A stretch of DNA of 64,000 bases, from the NCBI RefSeq assembly GCF_008831285.2, contig NC_045144.1:22275716-22339715 (forward strand), written 5' to 3'. The notes under the pieces are model-generated. The model had not been told where the DNA came from. It made no database searches and saw only the letters and a list, made by a program, of their open reading frames with translations. A program made the translations under genes and the position numbers. This document shows, one piece after another, positions 34,232-46,405 of the stretch (its first letter is position 1; every line of letters begins with the position of its first letter). Origin of the DNA: Nymphaea colorata (lineage: Eukaryota; Streptophyta; Magnoliopsida; Nymphaeales; Nymphaeaceae).

Positions 34232-36577
34232 AGTGTAAGATTTTGTCTAAAAGGAGTGGTCTATGAACAGTATGCATGTCGTACATTAACTTTTACGCAC
34301 TCATGCCTACTATTTCTTTCATAATTTGTTTTTTGGAAATGATGCAAACATGTTTAAGAAAAAATCATAAACATAGACAAAGAAAAAAAAAAGAGTGCTT
34401 CATTTTAGATCCATATTTCTTAATTTTGATGCTGTCGGTTCAATTAGATTATGTCCTTTGTTGATTTGTGATAAATGTGTTTTTGTTGTTTAATTAACTT
34501 TTGCAAATTAAGTGGACGTACGCTTAATTTAAGTCTTGCTTTTGATAAAGGACACCAAAAAGACAAGTGGGTTCGACCCATCTTCTGTAAATATATTATG
34601 CATGGCCATATATCAAATATGTAAATCAATTAACGGACATTAGTTCTTGTTCTTTTTCTAATCACCTCCAAGGCCAAGTCTCACAGTTACATTTCAATTA
34701 TTAAATGAGATCTTGCTGTTGAAAATAAAATTTTGGCAAACTCTTCCGGAATTGTTTATTAACTTATTGATAATATATAGGATTTCTATAAATATATCAA
34801 TATTGTTTCCACCACTGTCACAGATATCGCAATATTTTCACTAATCTGGCAATATTTATGAGAAAACAAGTAAAAATATCAGGAAAATCTTGTGATTTTT
34901 CCCAAAATTTTCAAATGAAAAACAACTTTACTGAAAAATACTTGAGAAAACCCCACTGGTATTTTCCTGATAAGGATGTTTGTGGTATTAGTTTCCAAAT
35001 TTCCACGTGCATTTTGTAGAACTGCACACTAATTTAATTATTTGTGCATCCAATGAAATTAATCTGTTCAAGCACGCATGTATTTCTGGGGTCAACCTGG
35101 AATTAACTTGAAGGATCGTGTGGTTAATTAAAGCTGAAAAATGTATGTAGCCTTCAGAATGTTGCATTATTGTTCGCCATCCACGTTTCAATCATTTCTC
35201 TATGCTGGAGAGCCAAAAAGAGCAAGGCTTATGGATGTAAATGATAAGCTTCATGGATGGGCATATGTCCAACAGGCCTGCTTTTTTCCATTGGGGTTTG
35301 GTTTGAATTTTAAATCTGACAGCTAAAGTATTGCTGTCAGATCAGTATAACTTTAACACAGTAGAATGTGGATCCAGGCGATTCTTATGCCAAAAAAAGC
35401 TTTCTGGATCTGATTCTAATTTGGATTCCAGATTTTGGTTCAGTGATTGGATTTTGATCTAATGAAAATTTATATTCAAAACTGGGCTCAGGCTTAGTAA
35501 ATAGATTTGGAATAGGAGCTGTGTTAGACTACTGTACAACTACATGTTCAACAAGTTCCGACAAAAGTGTAGCATAACTGGTCGAGCCGGTCGGCATGTA
35601 AGTGGTGTATTGTTGGCTTGATTTGGATGGTTACTGCTCTCTTGGACTGCAGATGATGGCACGGCTGCCACTTAGGTCCTCAAAGCATGCCCTGAACCCT
35701 TAGACATGGGGGCAAAGGTAAGTTTATAAGGTATCATCCTCCAACCTGAAGCAGATGTTTTGTGAAAAATAAGCAAAAATATCGACTGCATTATGGCAAC
35801 GAAAGAAGGATGAGGAAACACGAGGCAGTTCATCCAAGAGAATGCCTATCCACAAAAAAGGAAAAAAAATCAGTTCCCCACTTTTCTCTTTTGAATTAAG
35901 TCCCTAAATAAGTGTATTTATACATGCTGAACAACATCTATCGAAAATATCTCAATGAGGATATCAAAATGATTTTTTCTACGTGCTTCAGATTTATGCA
36001 TTATTAAATTGAAGAAGCGCAATAATTCAATACTAGAGAAGCCCACACAAATTTTGGCTCATATTTATGAATAATTGAATTTTTTTATGTACTTAATATG
36101 ATGTGAACCAAAATTCGTTTTTGTTCAAATAAATTCAACTCACTCTCTCCCAACTAGCTAGACTCTTGCAACCTGTATGTTCTCTCTCATTCCTCACCTC
36201 ACCGAAATTTGCTTTTATGGACCGCTGTTGACTTGTATATTTTTTTATTCAATTTTCTGTTTGCGGTTTTTTCTTGTATCTAGGGGACTTTTGTCCCCAA
36301 ATTTTGTTATGCATTAACATTTTATTGGCACCTGCTCTTTATCTCTCATCCACCACTTTTTTCCCTTTTCCTCGCGGGGTACTCGCACTATAATGGGACA
36401 TTAAGTCTTGTCAACTAAATATATTAAAACAGGCCTAACAACTGTACATACTGGCAATTGTCAAAAGAGAGAGAATGAAGGATTTTGAGTAGCGCGGATA
36501 TATAAAGTTTTACATCATTAAAAAATATAGCAAAAGGTGCAGTCAGTTGCCACATGATCATGACTTCCAGAATGCAT

Positions 36578-37015
36578 AGGGCTGCACATGAGCTGAGTCA
36601 AGATCAAGTTGGGCCACCTCACACTCGATTCTACTCAAAAATTTGAGCTCGAACTCAAGTTGAGCTCCATAAAACAAGTTTGAGCTCGACTCGATGGTCC
36701 AACATTCAGCTCGAACACGACTCGTTTGACTCATTTAACTCATTTATGTTAAGTATGTCTCATTTTTTTAGCTAGTTTAACTCGATTAAATCATTTAGTT
36801 ACTATTCATCTAAATATTTTTCTCATTGTAATTCAACCTTTACTATGCAATCGAGCCAAGTCGAGTTTTTACAACTTGAATTTGACTCATTTAACATTTC
36901 AAGCATATACTTGAACTTGAACTCGACACGTTTATAAATGAGTAAAGTTGGAGTTGAGTTTAGACAAGCGAGTTCGAGTTAAGCTCGAGCTGGCTTGACT
37001 CGTTGTGCAGCCTAA
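36578..37015 (+). mobile_element. hAT-type MITE, 438 bp
   Basis: Flanked by perfect 8-base direct repeats GAATGCAT at 36570-36577 and 37016-37023, the target duplication length of hAT elements. Termini are inverted: AGGGCTGCACATGAGC at the left, and GTGCAGCCTAA at the right preceded by GACTCGTT. The interior is made of GAGCTCGA / CTCGAACTC motifs and has no coding capacity, so it depends on a transposase elsewhere. A diverged relative lies at 32889-33305. Confidence 0.85.
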
Positions 37016-37217
37016 GAATGCATCTATTGTGAAAGTTTTTAAAAACACAAAATTAAAAAAAAATCATCGGACCACAAAAGTAGCCTGCTGATTTCAGTTT
37101 TTTTATATAGACATATCATCCTTGGATCTGACAGTCCAATTGTTGATCCAGTCCTTTTCTGATGAATTTTATAAGATACTTTTCCAAATGCAACCACCGT
37201 TGTCTAAAACTATACAT

Positions 37218-37242
37218 AAAAAATAAAATAAAATAAAATAAA
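37218..37242. repeat. (AAAAT)n short repeat
   Basis: Four to five AAAAT units inside dispersed repeat copy 2. Confidence 0.85.
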
Positions 37243-37385
37243 AATTGACCTTTATTGTAGATCTTGGACACGATTACTTGGCTAATAAGTCTAATACATT
37301 TTTCAACAGGTCAAGTCTGTTCATACTTTCTTCATAGGTCTGGCCACAGCTTTTGTTGCGGCTGGCAGACCAAAGGTGGTTGCCG

Positions 37386-37543
37386 GGTTGGGTACCGGAT
37401 AAGTAATTGGGTATCCAGTCTGTGATGGGCTGGACTTGGATTAGTTATTTAACATTCGGGTTGGCATAAAAGAAATTTGCCATGCTCGAATCTGCCCGAA
37501 ATATATATTTAAAACTCATTTTTCATATTATTTTTTATTTTGT

Positions 37544-37576
<33 letters not shown>

Positions 37577-37605
37577 CATACATATATAAATATATATAAT
37601 ATATA

Positions 37606-37662
<57 letters not shown>

Positions 37663-38790
37663 CACAACACATATATATATACACTAGAATGTTGTTTTTT
37701 TATGATCTACAAACATCAATAACAAATAAGGAGAAGTATTGTGCTTCAGAAACAAATAATAGAGATTCCTCTGCTCGAAAGAAGAAAAAAAAGGAAAATG
37801 AACAAAAAAATAGGAGGAAAAGGGTGTAAAGTAGTTTACTTGATAGCTTGGAAAACCACCACTACCAGTTTTTGAAGCTTAACCAGAGAATCTGCTACCG
37901 CTCCTTCTAGCTGTCTGCTGCTTGAGTGACTGAACACCATAGCTGTTTATTCACCACGGCTGTTTATTCTGCCAGGTGTGGCTGGAGAAGCCACCATTGT
38001 TTTTTTCCCTTCTGATGCAGCCAGAGAATCTGTTGCTGCCTCTTTCCGGTGAACTTACAACAACCCTCAGTCGCTGCAGACGGTTTCGCTGGACCTTCAA
38101 ATCTGGCTGGCTCGCTGCGCGGTGAAGCCCTATGTCACTGTTACCTTTTTCAGGCGGACCCATGACTACTCAAATGTTGCTCCCTATGCCGCGCTGCATT
38201 TTTTCTTTTAGGTCGATGATACTTGCCGGTTAGCAGGTTGCCGATACTCGCTGGTTAGTAGGTCATTAGCCACCAGAATCAGCTTTATGGACAGTGGCGG
38301 ACAAAACCCTAGCAGAGAGAATTCAAAGAGGATAGAGAAGTACAACCAAAAAATGAGAAATACTCGTGTTGAAGCCAATTTATAGTCTCAGATTAAAAAT
38401 TTCAGATTTATTCCACCATTTTTGACATATTCCCAAAACCTGATCAGATTTAATGAAAATGAATGCCGCAACGTTTTTGGTAAAAGATTTTTCATAAAGA
38501 GGCTTACGAAAGTTAAATTTGTTTTGCAACCAAATATTTAGTTAAAATTTCATAAAGACACCCTTATGTGTTATCAAAATAACAAAAGAGGGTTTCGAAA
38601 ATTATTTTAAAAATAAAGGAAGAAAACCTCTTTATAAAATTCTGAATTGAAGCCTCCTTGATTTTAAGTTATTTTAGAATATTGGTAGATATTCATGGCC
38701 TAATATGCATGTTTTCTTATGATGTATATACTCTAACAGTGGCTAGTCCTCTTCTTTGTGATTTTCTTAACTTGTCATTAAAATTCAAAT
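37386..38790. other. Unassigned; long (TA)n tract and a GC-richer patch
   Basis: A complex TA tract spans about 37550-37680. The patch 37860-38300 is richer in G+C and has a 70-codon minus frame (37951-38163) without a recognised domain. No LTR matching 42721-43175 is present here, so the copia element that follows appears to lack its 5' LTR. Confidence 0.45.
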
Positions 38791-41700
38791 TTAGAAATGA
38801 CTTTTAGAGTGGAAGCCTTAGAATTTGCCAAGACTGAAAAACTCAATGGAATCAACTTTCATGCATGAAAGCGTTGGACCCTCTTGGCCTTGACACTTGA
38901 GTGGTTGATCCATGTCATGGACTTTCATTTTTCTATCTTAGGTGACAAGCCCACATATGAGGAAAAGAAGGCCTATGATGTTTTTGAGACAAATGATCTG
39001 ATGGCTAAAACTATTATGTTAGCCTTCATGAAAGATGACCTAATGAGGGTATTTGAGGACCATCCAACAGCTAAGGAGATGTTTCATGTTATCTCCTCGA
39101 AGTATAGCACCGGCACTACGATGCATATTTAGTTACTCTTAGAGCAGTATAATTCATATAAAATGAATTAGTTAGTTAGAGTGGTTGATTATGTCAACAA
39201 GATATTGGTCACGGCTAAGGACCTGGCCATAATGGGAAACATGATTTCAGAAAACATGCAGATCTGTACGATCTTGAATAGCTTGCCTCTTCTTGGGACA
39301 TGATAGTCATTGCCTTGAATCTTCACTTTGATACTTTTGACTCTAGAAAAGCTCCCCAATCAACTAGCTATTCAGCAAAAACACCTGACTAAGAAAAAGG
39401 ATGCAGAACTTATGATAGCCCAAGATAAACCCGCTAATTGCCATATGCTAAATAAACTCAAACAATTTAAAAAGAAAAATGATGGTAAGTTTACGGGCAA
39501 ATTTATAGGTTCTCATAGACGTCAAGGAATTGTAGTGGAATGATACAAGTGCGAGAAGCTAGAGCACATGAAGAAGAACTGCAGGACGAAGTTCCTGAAC
39601 AAGAACAACAACAACGATGGTTAGCACAATAGCAACATAAATCAAAATCAAGAGGACTACATCAAGGAAATCATATGTGTTCTGTCAGAGTGTCTGGTGC
39701 AAATGAAAACTGACTGGTTGGTGGGTAAATTTTGGGCTACCTTTTTCATAGAAAAAACAAAGGAAGATTTTGGTCTGTATGGAAGACTTGGGTCTAAGAG
39801 TACAAAAGGTCTATATGAGAAATAATTCATATTGTGATGCCATGAGAGTCGGGTCATATCAACTCAATGTTGGAGGCACCAGTGTCATTCTAAATGAGGT
39901 TTTTTATGTTCCTTCTATGAGAATGAATCTAGTGTCTATTCCTGCTTTGACTGGGAAAGGTTTTGAAGTTCGTTTTATATAAAAAAAAGTCACAGTGGCA
40001 AAACATGGCAACACCATGGCTAAAGGGAAATATGTAAAAGAACATTACATGTTTAATTTCAATGAAATGCTTGCAGGTTCTGCTTATATTGACTCTATAT
40101 TGAATGTCAGTATAAACTTATGGCATGAAAGATTAAGCCATGTAAGTATTAACAAGATGAAGACTCTAGCACAACTAGGTTTAATACCTGATATTGATAT
40201 AAATGATTTTGTGAAATGCGAGTCATGTTTATATAGAAAGATGGTAAGAAATCCTTTCTCTTATGAAGTAATTTGGGCCACTAACCTGTTGGAGATTATG
40301 CATACAAATATTTGTGAATTTTTCAGGGTTTCTTAGGGTCCAAATATACACTAGCATGTTATATTTTACAATAATCATTGATGATTTCTCAATGTTTGGT
40401 TATGTTTACTTGAACAACAGTAAATATGAAGCCCTTGAGAAATTCAAGGAATACAAAAATAAAGTTGAGAGACAACTTGGCAATTACATCAAGGTTGTAA
40501 GGTCTGATCAAGGTAGTGAGTATACATCAAATGGCTTCCTCAAATATTGTATAGACCTAAGAATTAATAGGAAAAAATAGTGCCTAGAACACCACAACAA
40601 AATAGTGTAGCTAAGAGGTGTTACAAAACCCTCTTTACTGGTAAGATCCATGTTGGTGTGTGCACACTTACCCAAAGTATGTTGGTGTGTGAACACCACA
40701 ACAACTATGTATACTATAAATCGAGTGTCTTGCAAAGCAGTTCCAACAACTCCTTATAAGAGGTGGACTGGTGTGAAACCAGATCTGAGTCATCTCAAGA
40801 GATGGGGATCTGTAACTCATGTTAAAATCCTAGATACAAAAATAGATAAACTGATTAATAGATCTGTAAGATGCTTATTTATTGGATATCCAAAAGGATT
40901 CAAAGGCTACAGATTATATCATTAGTCTATGTGACTTGTCAAAAGTAAGGATGTACAGAGCTCCTCCTTCAAATTTATATGATTATTATGTATACTTGGT
41001 AGAGGAGCTATACTATTTAGTTCATTTTGATGAAATGTCAGATAATCTGACATATGATGAAGAGATAAATTCGCATGAATCGTCAGATTGGGGAATAGCT
41101 ATGGATGAACAAATTGAATCCATAGAAATGAATACAGTCGAAAAATTAATATAACTTCTTGAATGAAGAAAACCCATCAGGTGTAAATGGGTGCTAAAGA
41201 AAAAGTATAAGGTTGATGGATCAGCCATGAAATTTAAAGCAAGATTAGTGGCAAAAAAATTTTGCCAAAAAAAGAATTGTTTATTTAGAAACTTATTTAC
41301 CAATTGCAAAATTTGCTTCAATCAGAATAATTTTGGTAATTGCAGCTTTTTATGACTAGGATATTTTGTAGATGGATGTGAAAACTATTTTTCTAAATGA
41401 TGAGTTAAAAGAAACTATTTATATGACACAACTAGAAGGATATGTCATCAAAGAAAATAAAGGTAAGGTGTACAAGTTGAAAAAATCCCTGTATGGCTTG
41501 AAGTAATCTCTTAGACAGTGGTATTTTGCCTTTCATAAGGCAATAACTAAGCTTGGATATGTAGCAAATCTGTTAGACCACTGTGTATATGTCTGAAAAA
41601 GTGGGAGTCTTTTTTGCATCTTGCCATTATATGTCAATGACAGTTTACTAGTTGGAAATGATAACAAAATGAGATTCAAAACAAAGACTTGGCTGAATGA

Positions 41701-42708
41701 AAACTTTGAAATGAATGACACGGGTGAAACATCCATTATCCTATGTATAAATATCACTCAAGATAAAAAATTGATGTTTTTGAGTTTGAGCCAAGAACGA
41801 TATATTGATTGTCTTTTAAAGAAGTTTCGAATGCAACATTGCAAATTGATTCAGACTCCCATAGCCAAAGGAGCAAATCTAAGCAGAAGCTATTGTCCCA
41901 GTAAAGAACAACAAAAATTAAATGTCCCATATGCTCAGGTTGTTGGCAGCTTAATGTATCTAATGTTATGCACAAGACTTGACATAAGCTTTCCTATTGG
42001 TCTTGTGAGTCGCTACCAAAGTAATCTTGGTTGGCCTCACTAGCAAGTAGTAAAAAGGATTTTCAATACATTAAAGGAACAAAAATCTTGAAATTGTCCT
42101 ACTAAGCTGTTGAATTAACTTTAGTTGGCTATTCTGATGTTGATTTTGCTGGTTGTAAAGACGATGGTAACTTCGAGGAGAAGCGATTGCCTAGTCCTGT
42201 AAGAAACAAGGATGTATTAGCATACTTAAGAAGCATAGTATGTAGCATGTAATGTTGCAACTGCCTTTGCTGTCTAGATAAATCGGTTTTTGAAAGACTT
42301 GATGCTAGATTTTAGTCATGAACCAGTTCAACTATATTGTCAAAATCAGATAGCGATATCTCCTATAATATAGAGCTATTAAGTCCAAGAATATGCATAT
42401 ATTGGTGAAATACCGTTATGTACATAAAATGATTAGGAATAATGAAATCTCAGTTGATTACATGTCGACCAATAATATGGTAGCTGACCCCTTAACTAAA
42501 ACAATTTGTGAAGATTTGTTTACCAAGCATGTAGCCCATATGAGGCTAAGATATGTTTGAAAGGTTGCGAAGGGAAGTCATTGAAGTAAAAACATCGGTA
42601 CAAACCTTGACGAAATTTAAGTTACGATAGATAAACTAATTATAGAAAACCACATAACTGGAGTCCAATGAAACCCACAATCGTGAAGGCAAACTGGCAG
42701 TCTCATGA

Positions 42709-42720
42709 CCAAGTGGAAGA
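42709..42720 (+). other. Polypurine tract of the copia element
   Basis: AAGTGGAAGA lies directly before the 3' LTR, close to the usual copia CAAGTGGGAGAT. Plus-strand synthesis would start here in an active element. Confidence 0.7.
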
Positions 42721-43175
42721 TATTGGATAGTGGCCATGAGCCCTATCCCTCCTCTCGCAACTGTGAGAGGGCCCACTCGCAGTTACGAGGTAAGCTTTAC
42801 AAAAAAAGTTTTCAAACTGAACATTTTCATTCTAAACAAATTTTGCTTTTACAGTATATTTCCCTGAAATCTCTCACTGGTCCTAACTGCAAGCTGGGCT
42901 TGTGGGAAAGCCCTATAGGGCTGGTTAGTAAGCCCAACAATACTCAAAATTGGGGCTGAACCAAAAATTACGTGTTTTGTACCTCGTAGAAGAAAACCCA
43001 CAAATTCTCTCTTCTTCGATTTCTCTCTCTTTGTTCTCTTGTTTCAATTGCTGGTGCTACATGCTGTTTTGGTGCTTCTACTGTTTGTGTGCTCATCCTG
43101 AAGACTTTGTTGGAGAACTTGCTTAGGAAACATAGAACGGATCAAAGGAGTCATTCCACTACAAAAACTCCAACA
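42721..43175 (+). repeat. 3' LTR of the copia element (455 bp)
   Basis: Starts TATTGGATAGTGGCC (the terminal TG has become TA) right after the polypurine tract and ends ACTCCAACA. It is related over its length to the LTRs at 747-1172 and 55686-56111, with shared CTCACTG/AG, CAAAATTGGGGCTGAA and CATCCTGAAGAC blocks. It contains an extra CTCGCAGTTACGAGG segment compared with those. Confidence 0.85.
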
Positions 43176-44440
43176 CCCTCATGAAAAGTGGTAAAGGCAT
43201 GCAAGACTATTAACAAGCAAGTGTTTAAATAAGGTTGGGTGTTGGAAAAGTAGATCAAAAGTGGTATTCCAAATAGAAACTTTTACCTTTTCCACAAAAA
43301 AGTTTACAATCGTATGCTGAAAAAGGAAAAAAAAAATCCTAGTTTCATAGCTTATCATCTGATGTGTCTCGCAATGTAAGGTTTGGGCTCATAATTAAGG
43401 TTCTCAAATATAGGTAGCTGCATTAACATTCCTATTAGGATTTCTTCAATAATATCACTTTCTACGCACTATTTGAAAGGTACAAATACATTACAAATGC
43501 TTGGGAAAGTCTGCACGATCGGAGCAGGACTCCAAATTAAGGTGGTTCCAGTATGTAAGTAGTTGTGTTCGCATTCTGTTCAAGGCTTTTCTACAATGTC
43601 ATTTGTATGCCAATTTGTTTAAGCCAGGAAATGGTGTGTAAAATTAGCATATATGAAGTTATAAAATCTTAGCAACTTTGCAACAACGTTACTTTCTATC
43701 CATTATTTGAAAAATTATTTGTTGATCAGTTCCATTTTAGACGTATTGCTCTACCCTTTTGAAGAGCATTTCCATTATATTAACAGAAAAACACTTTTGA
43801 CTGAAAATTTGAAATTGAGTAACTAGTATTGGATGACCAAATTTAAGGCATGCATGTATACAGAAGACCAAACCAGTTAGTTAGAAGCCAAGATGGCTAG
43901 ACAACTTTCATAAATGCTTTATTACGCCTTTCATGTTATCTTATCATGTAAATGTAATTTTTATGAGTAATTTGGTGGAATGTACATATAAGATTACAAT
44001 TTCCCAGGTTTAGATGCATGTACTTTTTTGAGCCATCAAAATTTCAACTTATCTCCTTTATAATAACACTTATATAAAGGTCATGACTTTCTGGGAAATC
44101 ATATTTGAACAATTACATACTTTACAAAGAGGCAATGATGGGCAAAGTATCATATTTAGGTATATGTCTAAATATGCTATTGGAGTACTGAAAATGTTGT
44201 TTAGAATACATTAGTGCTTGAAAGGATGCACAAAATAATAATTTGAATGGCTTCCTTATATGTAATCTAATATTGGATTAATAAAGGTCTATTTAATTTT
44301 CCAAGTAACATAAATTATTTGAGTTTCTTGGATGATCCTGTAGAGGTTTGTTCAGCCCCTTAGCATAAAAAAAGAAAGATGTGTCATTTAAAGGGGTAGC
44401 TAGATTAATGACTCAAATACATTACAATCAGGAGGCAACG
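43176..44440. other. No gene seen; diverged about 142-bp tandem pair
   Basis: Segments 43389-43470 and 43531-43612 share AATTAAGG, GTAGxTGxxTT and a CAAT(A/G)TCA(C/T)TT ending in the same order, suggesting an old tandem repeat with a period near 142. The rest is unassigned. Confidence 0.35.
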
Positions 44441-44520
44441 AGTGTGGTCGGGGGCTGTAGCCGGCCCCCTATGATTGTCTTAGTTTTGTATTAGTGCACT
44501 ACTGCCCTATTAATGATCTC

Positions 44521-44541
44521 TTTCTCTCTCCCCCTCTCTCT

Positions 44542-44595
<54 letters not shown>

Positions 44596-44605
44596 ATATA
44601 TTTCT
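44521..44605. repeat. (CT)n-(TA)n compound microsatellite
   Basis: CT-rich tract followed by a long TA tract. Confidence 0.95.
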
Positions 44606-44800
44606 ATTTCAATGTATGAAAAGAAAGTCTGATCTCACAAATGTTTATCGGGCAGTCGGATTTCGTTTAATGGGGCAGATGTGATTGTCAAGTCGAGAAA
44701 ACAAAAAAAAGGGTCCAAGTTCAATTTCAATGTATGAAAAGAAAGACCGATCTGATTTCCTTCAACCGGGCAGCCGTGATTGTGAAGTCGAAAAAAAAAA
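44606..44800 (+). repeat. Tandem pair, offset 118 bp
   Basis: ATTTCAATGTATGAAAAGAAAG starts at 44606 and again at 44724. Each is followed by GATCT, a GGGCAG block, GTGATTGT and AAGTCGA. The second ends in an A run (44789-44809). Diverged but clear. Confidence 0.8.
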
Positions 44801-44829
44801 AAAAAAAAAGGAAACCGGCCGAAGGAGTC

Positions 44830-45224
44830 CACTTAAACCCCCACTTTCTCTCTGCTTTCCTTTCCCTCTTTTCTTCTTCCTCCCTCTCTCTTCTCCCTTC
44901 CCAGTCTCCCCTTCACACCTCTCTCTCTCTCTCTCTCAATGGTGACCATCTCCCTTTCCCCAATTCTACAATATTGTGCATCTCTGAGGGTGATGGTTGC
45001 TGTCAACCAGTGATTATCCCTCTCTCTCTCTGCCTCTTTTCTGCCAGACAGGAAGCCCCATATGTCAGGCATTTGGCGTAATGGGAGACTCTCTCTCTCT
45101 ATCTTATATATAATCTAATATATTAGTGTAATTTGTGCTTTTAGGAGCTCAATTTACAGTGTTTCTAATAGAACTTTGCCCTGACTAAAGCTTGGAGTGA
45201 ACTAGAGAGACTCTTTTAGAAAGT
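44830..45224. other. CT-rich leader-like stretch, no gene recognised
   Basis: Long CT-rich tract (44845-44940) then ATGGTGACC. Several overlapping frames on both strands reflect low complexity. A short gene or leader cannot be excluded, but no domain is visible. Confidence 0.35.
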
Positions 45225-46389
45225 TAGAGAAATTCAGATTCCCTAGCCATGACAACTCCAGGGGCTTGTGGGGGAAGCCTCCAACCACCAGTTCTTGGCT
45301 AAAGAAGCTAACATGACCTCTGAGATTGCCAAAGGAAGAAGCAATTTCTCTACAATGAGAGGCCGTAGATGGGAAGCCACGTATTGTCATCCCTGCCATG
45401 ATTTGGGAAATCCGAACAAACCTGCTAACAAAAAACACGAACTCAGAACACTACACACTCACACAGAAAGCCCAGCCTTCTTCAAATAGAAAAATCTTCA
45501 TTGCGATTAGGGTAAACTCCCCTGTTTAAAAAGAGTATTGTGGGTGGGTTATTATATTACTAAGTCCTCCACCGACCCACTCTAACGCCCTGTTTGGATG
45601 GAAGGAAAGGGAGGGAAAGGGAAGGAAAGAACAATCAATCATTTGTTTGGTTGATTAATTAAAAAGAAGGGAAAGAAAAGAAAAGCAAATATTTTGTTTG
45701 GTTGCAAAAGGAGGGAAAGGAAAGAAAGAGAGCTCTAATGTAAATACAATCCCTTCAAAATTGGAGGGATTGGGAAGGAAAGGAAATGTCTATTCCTTTC
45801 TACCATGTATACTCTTACCATTTCCACCTGCCCGTAGAAGAGACATCAATCGACCTTGTGTGGCTTTTTCTCTCCCTCCTTGCTACTGGTCAAGACTCCG
45901 ACGGGCGTCGAGTCTATCTCTCTTTCCCTTCCCGCCACTGCTCGAGACTTGGATGGTATTTCACAATGGCCCTTTACTAAAATCAAGTTTTTGTCATTTT
46001 TATGCCATCCAATTAATGCAACTGAAAATGTCATTTTGTTTGATTGATATAATTTTTCATTATATTTATTACCATATAATGAAATGTCGAGTGTAAGTAT
46101 GGTTCCTCTTCTATTGAATCAGGTATTATTGTAAAGTATTATAAATTATATCATTTCGTTTTTTTTTTATATCCAAACAAGCTTTATAATCACCTCTTTC
46201 CTTTCATTTCCCTTCCCTTCCCTTCCTTTTCCATTCTCTTTTCCTCCCTTTCCTTTCCATCCCTCTCTTTCCTTCCTTTTCCCTCCATCCAAACAAAGCA
46301 TAAGATAGATGTACTGCTTACTTCTACTAACAATCCTAGAAATCATCACTTTGGATCTGATTCAAAGTGTTTTGGGTTCGACTCCAACA
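45225..46389 (-). repeat. Ty3/gypsy 3' LTR (minus strand), split by a MITE
   Basis: On the minus strand a purine tract (GAAGGGGAGGGGGAGT, mirrored at 46390-46405) follows TTGAGGACAAGATGC, the usual end of plant gypsy pol. It is directly followed by TGTTGGAGT at 46389, an LTR start. The LTR continues left to 46301, is interrupted by a MITE, and resumes at 45585, with a TTTTTAAACAGG promoter-like box near 45525. The left end was not located; 45225 is only a rough limit. No gypsy coding motif was found to the right beyond the last pol codons. Confidence 0.55.
45586..46300. mobile_element. PIF/Harbinger-like MITE, 715 bp
   Basis: Bounded by TAA at 45583-45585 and 46301-46303, the 3-base target duplication of PIF/Harbinger (Tourist) elements. 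Termini are inverted: CGCCCTGTTTGGATGGA at the left, and TCCATCCAAACAAAGCA at the right (13-14 of 17 complementary), followed inward by long purine/pyrimidine tracts that also pair. A 132-codon plus frame inside (45698-46096) has no transposase motif. It sits inside a gypsy LTR. Confidence 0.65.
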
Positions 46390-46405
46390 ACTCCCCCTCC
46401 CCTTC

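Larger units (their letters stand above)
34232..37385 (+). repeat. Dispersed direct repeat, copy 2 (partner 9128-11165)
   Basis: Block-by-block partner of 9128-11165. Compared with copy 1 it has about 600 extra bases near 34545-35140 and the hAT-type MITE at 36578-37015. Outside these, the blocks 34232-34540, 35140-36030 and 37040-37385 align in order. No coding domains. Confidence 0.75.
38795..43175 (+). mobile_element. Ty1/copia retrotransposon, 5'-truncated and inactive
   Basis: In order: gag (38795-39540); a CCHC knuckle near 39541, where the first Cys codon has become a stop (YKCEKLEHMKKNC); a protease region (about 39790-39980); a pre-integrase zinc domain with LWHERLSHV and CESCLYRK (40095-40260); integrase with IIDDFS and RSDQGSEY (40370-40530). 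Then PQQNSVAKR (about 40597), where the catalytic Glu is Lys. Reverse transcriptase runs from WVLKKKYKVDG (41190) to YVNDSLLVGN (41632), with the first catalytic Asp of YVDD changed to Asn. An RNase H and tail block ends ADPLTKTI near 42510. The 3' LTR follows. Many stops and frameshifts. Confidence 0.9.

Noticed and set aside
38690-38760. 5' LTR or primer-binding site for the 38.8-kb copia element
   Set aside because: Only a short CTCTAACAGTGG string resembles the LTR end plus start of a primer site; the upstream sequence does not match the 3' LTR.
44685-45081. Overlapping 86- and 115-codon frames
   Set aside because: Driven by A-runs and CT tracts; both strands are open at once, with no domain.
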